Shown: in pieces, positions 57,391 to 64,000 of the stretch
How positions within the stretch are numbered: position 1 is the stretch's first letter
Layout of the letters: each line of letters begins with the position of its first letter
Assembly: GCF_013366925.1 (NCBI RefSeq)
Contig: NZ_JAALDK010000001.1
Location: 937,089-1,001,088 of the forward strand
Length of the DNA stretch: 64,000 nucleotides
Direction of reading: 5' to 3'
Source: Paraburkholderia youngii
Lineage (GTDB): Bacteria > Pseudomonadota > Gammaproteobacteria > Burkholderiales > Burkholderiaceae
Notes under the pieces: model-generated
Told to the model about the DNA's origin: nothing
What the model saw: the letters and a program-made list of their open reading frames with translations, nothing else
Databases searched by the model: none
Made by a program: the position numbers and the translations under genes

Positions 57391-58442
57391 TTACTTCCGC
57401 AACGAATCCATATCAATCACAAACCTGTACTTCACATCGCTCTTGAGAATCCGCTCATAAGCCTCATTGATCTTCTGCATCGGAATCATTTCAATATCCG
57501 AAGTAATGCCATGGTCCCCGCAGAAATCGAGCATTTCCTGCGTTTCCGCAATACCGCCAATCAGCGAACCAGCAAGGCGCCGCCGCTTGAAGATCAGATT
57601 GAACACCTGCGGCGACGGATGATCGTGCTCCGGCGCACCAACCAGGGTCATCGTCGCATCGCGCTTCAGCAGATTCAAAAACGGATTGAGATCATGCTGT
57701 GCAGCCACCGTATTGAGAATGAAATCGAAGCTATTCACATGCGCTTCCATCTCCTGCGGATTCTTCGAAACAACAACTTCATGCGCGCCAAGCCGCTTCG
57801 CATCCTCGATCTTCGACGGCGACGTCGTAAACAGCACGACATGCGCGCCCATCGCCCGAGCCAGCTTCACACCCATATGGCCGAGTCCGCCGAGGCCGAC
57901 AATCCCGACCTTCTTGCCGGGCCCACGCCCCACGTGCGCAGCGGCGAATACGTGGTGATGCCCGCGCACAGCAGCGGCGCGACACCCGCGGGGTCGAGAT
58001 TCTGCGGCACGCGCAGCGTGAAAGCTTCGTCGACGACCAGTTGCGTCGAATAGCCACCGTACGTGATCTGTCCGTCGACGCGATCGACACCGTTGTACGT
58101 GCCCACCCAGCCGTTCTCGCAATACTGCTCGAGACCTTCCGCGCAGCTCGAACAGGTGCGGCACGAATCGACCAGACAGCCGACCGCGACCAGTTCTCCG
58201 ACCTTGTACTTCGTTACGTTCGGACCGACCGCGGTCACGCGGCCCACGATTTCGTGGCCCGGCACAACCGGGTAGATGGTGTTCTTCCATTCGTTGCGCG
58301 CCTGATGCAGGTCGGAATGGCACACGCCGCAGTACAGCACTTCCATCTGCACGTCATGGGCGCGCGGTGCGCGGCGCTGGAATTCAAACGGGGCGAGCGG
58401 CGTGGTGGCGTCGGTCGCTGCATAGGCATACGTCGTGCTCAT
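57391..58442 (-). pseudogene. zinc-dependent alcohol dehydrogenase (NADP type, YahK-like), frameshifted
   Basis: Two overlapping frames together spell one ~350-residue MDR alcohol dehydrogenase. The first part, from ATG 58442, has catalytic Cys41 and His63-Glu64 (CHSDLHQ, PGHEIVG) and the structural zinc Cys 94, 97, 100 and 108. The second part has the cofactor motif GLGGLGHMGVK. They are joined only if one G is added near 57918-57921, where the minus strand reads GGCCCGGCAAG and the intact gene would read GGCCCGGGCAAG. GGAG precedes the ATG. Either a real single-base deletion or a sequence error; the product is truncated as read. It is divergent from an AraC regulator. Confidence 0.85.
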
Positions 58443-58779
58443 GGGTAGCTCCAGCAAAGAGGGTGATGGCGCAACATGCGACGCGCCGGCGATGCGCAAC
58501 ACTGGGTTGCGGATGCGGCGGGCCGCAGCATGAACCGGAGTCGGGGAGCGTGCATAGGTGGCCAACATCAGCGTCCAGCAGAATGATGGTGGCCAATTAC
58601 CGCGCACGCTGCGCGCGGCGAAAAGGGCGATCCGGCAGGGTTCCCATCTTAGGAGTCCGACACCCACCGGGGAATACCTGATTGTCTTGAAGGTTTGCCT
58701 AAAACTCTGGAGGAGCAGCGCGATACACTGTTTGGTGCTAAATTCCAGGCATTATTCTCCTGGCTGTCACCATATCGTC
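58443..58779. other. divergent intergenic region between the alcohol dehydrogenase and AraC genes
   Basis: This 337-base spacer must hold both promoters and the AraC binding sites. I did not find a clear -35/-10 pair or direct repeats long enough to call. No gene is supported. Confidence 0.45.
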
Positions 58780-59748
58780 ATGTCCACTCAAGCTCTCGAT
58801 TCCGTTACGAACGATGCGGCGCAGCGCCGCGTGCTCGAACTGTTCAATCTGCTCGCGCCGAATGCCGGCATTACGCGTTCGAGCCTCGAAGGCGTCGACC
58901 TGCTGCGCGCGAATCAGCCGATGGCGCGCAGGCCGGTGATGTACGAGCCGAGTATCGTGATCGTCTGCCAGGGACGCAAGCGCGGCTTTATCGGCGATCA
59001 GGTGTTCCAGTACGACGCGCAGCAGTACCTGGTGTTGTCGGTGCCGTTGCCGTTCGAATGCGAGACCGAAGCAAGCGAACAGGAGCCTTTTCTCGGCATT
59101 TCCGTGCGCGTCGATCTGACGATGGTCGCCGAGTTGCTGATGGCGCTCAACGAGACCCAGGGTATCGCGCAGCACGAACCGGCCGGCATCTACTCGACCC
59201 CGCTCGATCCCGCGCTGAGCGGCGCAGTGAAGCGTCTGATGGAAGCACTCGCATCGCCGCTCGATGCGCGCATCCTCGCCCCTGGCATCGTGCGGGAAAT
59301 CTGTTATCGCGTGTTGACCGGCGAGCAGGGCGGCGCGATTCGCGCGGCGCTCACGCACCAGAATCACTTTGGCCGCATCGCCAAGGCGCTGCGGCGCATT
59401 CATGCGGACTACCACGGCTCGCTCGATGTCGATACGCTCGCGGCCGAGGCCGGCATGAGCCTCGCGGTGTTTCACGCGCAGTTCAAGGCGGTGACCGCGA
59501 CGTCGCCGATGCAGTACGTGAAGACCACGCGTCTGCATCACGCGCGTCTGATGATGGTGCAGGATGGCTTGAATGCCGGCGCGGCCGCCGCGCGGGTCGG
59601 GTACGAAAGCGCGTCGCAGTTCAGCCGTGAGTTCAAGCGGCTATTCGGCCTGAGTCCCGTCGACGAGGTCAAGCGCATGCGCGCCGCTCACGATGCGCCG
59701 CTGCCGCGCGCGCACAAGCCGGTGCCGCGTTACGTGACCGCGGTCTAA
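58780..59748 (+). CDS. AraC-family regulator of the adjacent alcohol dehydrogenase (YqhC-like)
   Basis: This 322-residue regulator has an N-terminal AraC_N cupin-like domain (about 20-170) and a C-terminal double helix-turn-helix (about 215-315; LAAEAGMSLAVFHAQFKAVT, AAARVGYESASQFSREFKRLFG). The fold and divergence from a zinc alcohol/aldehyde reductase match the E. coli YqhC arrangement, where aldehydes induce the reductase. ATG at 58780 is chosen because the helix-turn-helix-bearing frame starts cleanly there; the in-frame upstream codons cross the promoter. It converges with the molybdoenzyme gene, whose stop overlaps by four bases. Confidence 0.88.
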   Translation: MSTQALDSVTNDAAQRRVLELFNLLAPNAGITRSSLEGVDLLRANQPMARRPVMYEPSIVIVCQGRKRGFIGDQVFQYDAQQYLVLSVPLPFECETEASEQEPFLGISVRVDLTMVAELLMALNETQGIAQHEPAGIYSTPLDPALSGAVKRLMEALASPLDARILAPGIVREICYRVLTGEQGGAIRAALTHQNHFGRIAKALRRIHADYHGSLDVDTLAAEAGMSLAVFHAQFKAVTATSPMQYVKTTRLHHARLMMVQDGLNAGAAAARVGYESASQFSREFKRLFGLSPVDEVKRMRAAHDAPLPRAHKPVPRYVTAV

Positions 59749-60551
59749 AGTCCGCTGAACCAGTTGTAGCCCTGATCTTCCCAATAGCCGCCGGGGTTCG
59801 TGTCGGTGACGAAGATCGCGGCGATATGCTTCGGGTTCTTGAAGCCGAGCTTGGTCGGCACGCGCAGCTTCAGCGGATAACCGTATTTGGCCGGCAGCGG
59901 CGCGTTGCGGAAAGCGAGCGTCAATTGTGTTTGCGGATGCAGCGCGGTCGCCATGTCGAGGCTCGAGTAATAGCGGTCCGCGCATTTGAAGCCCACGTAG
60001 CGCGCGCTCAGATCGGCGCCGATCAGTTCGAGAAACGTGCGAAACGGCACACCGCTCCATTGTCCGATCGCGCTCCATCCCTCGATGCACACGTGGCGCG
60101 TGATCTGCGAAACCTGCGGCAATTTGCGCAGCTGCTCGAGACTCCAGCTGCGCTTGTCCGCGACGAGCCCCGACACTTCGAGCCGAAAGCTCGAGCCGTC
60201 GATATCGGGTGCATCGAACTCGGGATAGAACGCGTTGAAAGGAAAAGGGTCGGCGATATCGCGCGCGGCATAGGTCGGCGCTAGCTTGTTGCGATTGAAG
60301 AGCCACGCCTGCACGCGATCGTTCCAGCGCGACATCGCCCACAGCACTTTGTCCACTGAATCGTTGTCCTGCAGGTTGCAGCCGGACAGCATCGCGAGCG
60401 CGCCAATCGATAGCGAGGAGCGCAGAAATAAGCGGCGTTGCAATTGCTCGATTTGCGGCCGGTGCTCGGCAAGCACGATGCGTGAGCGGCGCGCGTCGTC
60501 TGTATTGGCGTGCGTATCGTTCGCCGTGTCGGTTCGTTGCGGGGCGCTCAT
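59745..60551 (-). CDS. Tat-exported molybdopterin-dependent oxidoreductase (sulfite oxidase/MsrP-like), lipobox Cys
   Basis: This 268-residue molybdoenzyme has a twin-arginine signal with RRLFLR (39-44) and a following LSGC (Cys58), which suggests a Tat-exported lipoprotein. The molybdenum-ligating Cys155 is in RHVCIEGWSAIGQW, and GVPFRTFLELIG and YGYPLKLRVP are present. It is shorter than MsrP, and MsrQ-type partners are replaced by the cytochrome b-like gene. Its ATG overlaps the cytochrome gene stop (ATGA). It may reduce oxidised methionine or another periplasmic substrate. Confidence 0.8.
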   Translation of the reverse strand: MSAPQRTDTANDTHANTDDARRSRIVLAEHRPQIEQLQRRLFLRSSLSIGALAMLSGCNLQDNDSVDKVLWAMSRWNDRVQAWLFNRNKLAPTYAARDIADPFPFNAFYPEFDAPDIDGSSFRLEVSGLVADKRSWSLEQLRKLPQVSQITRHVCIEGWSAIGQWSGVPFRTFLELIGADLSARYVGFKCADRYYSSLDMATALHPQTQLTLAFRNAPLPAKYGYPLKLRVPTKLGFKNPKHIAAIFVTDTNPGGYWEDQGYNWFSGL

Positions 60552-61198
60552 GCGCGAGTCCTCCGAGGGGCTTGATCGATCCGATGCGTGCGGTGCCGGG
60601 CGCGTCCAGTGAACATCGGCGGCAACGTGCACGGCACCAGCAGCACCAGCAGCAGATGCACGACGACGAAGCCGACCACGCCGGCCATCGCGACGAAATG
60701 CACGCGCCGCGCAAAATCGAAGCCGCCGAACAGCGCGGTCAGCCACGAGAACTGCACCGGCTTCCAGATCGACAGTCCCGATGCGACGAGCAGCACCCCG
60801 AGCAGCAGCACCAGCAGATACAGCGCGCGCTGCACCGCGTTGTACCGGCCGGTCTCGTGCGGCAGTCTGAAGCGCAACGCGAGCGCCGCATCGCGCGCCA
60901 CGTCGCGGGCACGCACCGGCAGCAGCTTGCGACGCAAATGGCCGCTCGCGACGCCGTACGCGAAATACAGCAGCCCGTTCACGCACAGCAGCCACATCGC
61001 CGCGAAGTGCCATGCGATCGAGCCGCCGAGCCATCCGCCGACCGTCGCCCATACGGGAAACCGGAACGGAAAGATCGGCGACGCGTTATAGATTGCCCAT
61101 CCGCTCATCACCATGCAGACCATCGCGAACGCGTTGATCCAGTGCGTCACGCGAACGAAGAGAGGATGAACGATCAGAGCTGCTTGCGAGTCGGGCAT
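60548..61198 (-). CDS. cytochrome b561-type membrane subunit
   Basis: This 216-residue protein has about four to five predicted helices, with His in VRVTHWINAFAMV, SIAWHFAAMW, RRVHFVAMAG and VVVHLLLVLL that can ligate two haems, as in the Ni-hydrogenase cytochrome b family. It would pass electrons from the quinone pool to the molybdoenzyme encoded directly downstream with a four-base overlap. ATG at 61198 is used; TTG at 61207 is possible. Confidence 0.82.
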   Translation of the reverse strand: MPDSQAALIVHPLFVRVTHWINAFAMVCMVMSGWAIYNASPIFPFRFPVWATVGGWLGGSIAWHFAAMWLLCVNGLLYFAYGVASGHLRRKLLPVRARDVARDAALALRFRLPHETGRYNAVQRALYLLVLLLGVLLVASGLSIWKPVQFSWLTALFGGFDFARRVHFVAMAGVVGFVVVHLLLVLLVPCTLPPMFTGRARHRTHRIDQAPRRTRA

Positions 61199-61240
61199 TG
61201 GCTTCAAAGACGAGAGGAGGAAGACGAACGAAGTGCCGCG

Positions 61241-61882
61241 TTACATCGGCGGCGTCACGCCATGCTCACCGGCCGAAATGAAATTCGCCGCCATCGAGCC
61301 GTCCGCCTCCTTGTGCGCAAACAGCACGACCTTCGCGCCGGGCGTCAGCAGCGCGCGGCTGCCAGGCTCCAGACTGACGATGGGCACGTCCTGCGGAATC
61401 ACGATCTTCTTCTCGCCGTCCTTATACTTGACGGTGATCGTGCGGCCGTTGCTGACCACCAGCGAGCCGACCGTGCCGTTCGTCATCGTGCTGTTCGCGC
61501 CGAGATCCCACGGTCGATGACCTTCGCCCGAGCCGCGCATGCTCGGCGGGAACACGTGCACTTCGAGCGCTTTCAGCGTGCCGTCGGACTGCGGAATCGC
61601 GGCGGTGCCGACATAGCTGTCCGGCTTGATGTCGGTGACGTTCGCGAGCGTGACGCCGCGAATCGGCGTGTCGGCGGCGAGCTTCACGTCGACGTCCTGG
61701 CCGTCGCGCGTGTGGACTTTGAGCAGATCGCCCGACAGCGACGTGACCGTGCCGCGCACGCCGGTCGGCACGGCAGTCTGGGCCGAAGCCCCGAACGTCG
61801 TCGCGAACAGCGCGGCGGCGAGTGCGGGGACGGCGAGGGCGCGCAGCGTGCGTGCGCGGACAGTGTTCATGCGGGTCTTCAT
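61241..61882 (-). CDS. exported DUF5666-like periplasmic protein
   Basis: This 213-residue protein has a signal peptide (about 1-35, ending ASA). The mature protein has beta-rich segments such as VRGTVTSLSGDLLKVHTRDGQDVDVKLAADTPIRG and RTITVKYKDGEKKIVIPQDVPIV, like the DUF5666 family (here shown by key strands only). It is first in the operon, 42 bases upstream of the cytochrome gene. It may be an accessory or ligand-binding protein. GGAG precedes the ATG. Confidence 0.7.
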   Translation of the reverse strand: MKTRMNTVRARTLRALAVPALAAALFATTFGASAQTAVPTGVRGTVTSLSGDLLKVHTRDGQDVDVKLAADTPIRGVTLANVTDIKPDSYVGTAAIPQSDGTLKALEVHVFPPSMRGSGEGHRPWDLGANSTMTNGTVGSLVVSNGRTITVKYKDGEKKIVIPQDVPIVSLEPGSRALLTPGAKVVLFAHKEADGSMAANFISAGEHGVTPPM

Positions 61883-62117
61883 CAGGCAACTCCAGGAAAG
61901 GGATGCAGCGTGGTGGATGGTGCTGTCAGACTAGCCGCCACATCGGCTCATCAAGGTGACGGGAGGATGACAAAAACGTCATCAATGGCCGACGGCGGCC
62001 ACGTAGAATGGCCGCCGGGGGAGCGTCGCAGGTTTTTTCGAGCGCTCCCGTCAGGCGTTTATTGCGCGCGCGAGCGCGGCCTTGCGGGTCGAATCGTGCG
62101 CAGGAGCGGCGAGCATC

Positions 62118-62787
62118 ATGAGCATTCTGGTTATCGAAGACGATCCGAAAACCGGCGACTATCTGAAGAAGGGCTTGCGCGAGAATGGCTACGCGGTAGA
62201 CCTCGCGCGCACCGGCACGGACGGCCTTCACCTGGCGCTCGGGCACGACTACGAACTCGTGGTGCTCGACGTGATGCTGCCCGGCATCGATGGTTGGGAA
62301 ATCATGCGGGCGTTGCGCGCGCGACGCGATTTGCGGGTGATCTTCCTGACCGCGCGCGATCAGGTCAGCGACCGCATTCGCGGTCTGGAACTCGGCGCCG
62401 ACGACTATCTGGTCAAGCCGTTCTCGTTTACCGAGTTGGCTGCGCATTCGCACGCTGTTGCGCCGTGGGGTGATCCGTGAAAGCGACGTGTTCGAAGTCG
62501 CCGACTTGAAGCTCGACGTATTGCGCCGCCGGGTCACGCGCGAGGGCGTCGACATTCCGCTGACCAACAAGGAGTTCATGCTGCTGCATCTACTGGTGCG
62601 CCGCGAGGGCGAAGCGCTGTCGCGTTCGCAGATCGCGTCGGAAGTGTGGGACATGAATTTCGATAGCGACACCAACGTGGTCGACGTGGCGATCAAGCGC
62701 CTGCGCGCGAAGGTCGATCACCCGTTCGAGAAGAAGCTGATTCACACGGTGCGCAGCATCGGCTACGCGTTCGGCGACGGCGCATGA
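62118..62787 (+). pseudogene. OmpR-type heavy-metal/oxidative-stress response regulator, frameshifted
   Basis: The receiver part from ATG 62118 is normal: Glu7-Asp8-Asp9, phosphoacceptor Asp51 (LDVMLPG), and Lys in LVKPFSF. At 62441-62446 (GCTGCGCATT) two bases are missing relative to the expected Leu-Ala-Ala-Arg-Ile-Arg reading (GCTGCGCGCATT). The frame then ends after a short unrelated tail, while the winged-helix output ([27 protein letters not shown]) continues in another frame to 62787. As read it is broken. It is of the CusR/IrlR/HprR type and is divergent from the molybdoenzyme operon. Confidence 0.8.
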
Positions 62788-64000
62788 GACTCTGGACCGA
62801 ACGCTCGCTGATCGCGCGCACCACGTTGCTGTTCGCGCTGATCGCCTGCGCGGTGATCGGTTCGCTCGGCGCGTATTTCTATCATTCCGCCGAAGTCGCG
62901 CTGCAACGCCGCGCCGATGTCGTGCTGAGCGGCCGCGTCGAGCATTTCAGCCGCATCGTGCACGACCTTTACTCGGTCAGCGAATTGAAGAAGCGTCCGC
63001 TGCTGTTCGAGACGATGCTCGGCGCGGAGGAGGACGTGCTGATCTTCCGGCGGCCAGGCGAAGTCCCGTTCGTCGACGTGAATCCGGGCGGCCTCGCGGT
63101 GCCTGATTTGCCGCTCGCCCCGGCAGGTGATCCGCCGCGCGCCACCGACGTCCGTCGGACGCACCTTGCCGACGGCGTGCCGGTGCATTGGGCGATCGCG
63201 ACCGCGACAGCGCGCGAGGATGGCACCGAAGTCGAGGTGATCGCCGGCCATCCGATGACACATGAAATGCGCATGCTGGCCGAGTACCGCAACCGCATCG
63301 TGCTGGCGACGCTGAGCGGCATGCTGGCTGCGACGCTGCTCGCTTACTGCGTGCTGCGCCGCGCGCTGCGCGCTGCGACCGGTGCGCGAGATCGCCACCC
63401 GCGCCGCGCAAATCAGCCCGACGAATCTGACGGTGCGGCTCGACGATCAAGCGGCGCCGGTGGAACTGCGTCAACTCACGCACGCGTTCAACGCGATGCT
63501 CGATCGTCTCGCCGACGGCTATCAACGCCTGCAGCAGTTTTCCGCCGATCTCGCACACGAGATTCGCACACCAGTCGGCGCGCTGGTCGGCCAGACCCAG
63601 GTGGCGCTCGCGCAGCCGCGCGAACCCGACGAGTATCAGCAACTGCTCGAATCGAATCTGGAGGAGCTGAATCGCCTGAGCCATATCGCGGAGAACATTC
63701 TGTTTCTCGCGCATGCGGATCATGCGGCGTTGTCGATCGAGCGGCAGCCGGTCGATCTGCGTGGCGAGCTCGTCAGAATCGCCGACTATTTCGAAGGCCT
63801 GGCCGACGAACGCGGCATGCGTTTCGAAGTCGACGCGGCAGGCATCGCGTCGGCCAATCCGATGCTGTGCCGCCGCGCGATCAACAATCTGGCCGTCAAT
63901 GCGGTGCGTTACGGCGCGGGCGGCACGATCGTGCGCCTGCGCGGCGAGCAAGACCAGGCGGGCGCGCTGGTGACGGTCGAGAACGAGGGCGAGCCGATTC
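62784..64000 (+). pseudogene. CusS/HprS-type sensor histidine kinase, frameshifted and cut by the window end
   Basis: The gene starts at ATG 62784, overlapping the regulator stop (ATGA). The first ~195 codons give a membrane helix (TLLFALIACAVIGSLGAYFY), a periplasmic domain and a second helix. At 63363-63376 the heptamer GCGCTGC is present twice in tandem, which shifts the frame. Removing one copy restores RRALRPVREIATRAAQISPTN (HAMP), then DLAHEIRTPVGALV (phosphoacceptor His) and NNLAVNAVRYG of the ATPase domain. The 3' end is beyond 64000. The kinase cannot be made whole from this sequence. Confidence 0.8.

Overview
The window is a high-GC chromosomal segment. Its protein families point to Burkholderiaceae, most likely Paraburkholderia: a cyanide-insensitive-type cytochrome bd, an OmpC-like porin with a terminal Phe, a complete oxidative uronate pathway, TRAP transporters and many one-gene regulators. 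No rRNA, tRNA, CRISPR array or complete insertion sequence is visible.

Layout. 1-3.5 kb: the start of a NarL-type response regulator and a cytochrome bd operon (cioA, cioB, small DUF2474-like subunit), all on the minus strand. 4.0-4.8 kb: an alpha/beta hydrolase. 5.2-24.9 kb: a large hexuronate/aldarate catabolic region. It holds two uronate dehydrogenases, an SMP-30 lactonase, GarD, both downstream branches (GarL plus GarR, and KdgD plus ketoglutarate-semialdehyde dehydrogenase), two MFS carriers, a TRAP transporter, a porin and a FadR-type GntR regulator. A polymorphic toxin with an RNase A-like tip and its immunity gene (7.5-8.7 kb) interrupt this region. 25-38 kb: mixed single genes (tautomerase, class II aldolase, urea channel, RpiR, EamA exporter with divergent MocR regulator, orphan TAXI receptor, zinc-ribbon membrane protein, DHA2 exporter with divergent TetR, RraA-like protein). 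38.7-47 kb: signalling and nucleic-acid genes (lone receiver, Zur-like Fur protein, GST, NERD-helicase, PRTase-HAD fusion, a sulfite-oxidase-fold protein with a hybrid kinase, a BetR-receiver regulator). 47.4-49.1 kb: a hipBA toxin-antitoxin module with four regularly spaced operators. 49.2-56.6 kb: FAD oxidoreductase, C39-like protein, small Cys-rich secreted protein, ornithine cyclodeaminase-like protein, zwf, nucleoside hydrolase and LysR. 56.7-57.3 kb: a long inverted repeat. 57.4-64 kb: a frameshifted zinc alcohol dehydrogenase with a divergent AraC regulator, a periplasmic molybdoenzyme operon, and a two-component system in which both genes carry frameshifts.

How the genes work together. 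Galacturonate or glucuronate enters through the porin and the TRAP or MFS carriers. Uronate dehydrogenase oxidises it to the aldarolactone, the SMP-30 lactonase opens the ring, and GarD dehydrates galactarate to 5-keto-4-deoxyglucarate. That intermediate is either cleaved by GarL to pyruvate and tartronate semialdehyde (reduced by GarR) or converted by KdgD and the aldehyde dehydrogenase to 2-oxoglutarate. A 16-bp motif close to TTGTACGAYGACNTAT sits at seven promoters of this region. In each case its last three bases coincide with the first three of a recognisable -10 element, which is what a shared repressor would produce. The GntR protein encoded inside the cluster is the obvious candidate.
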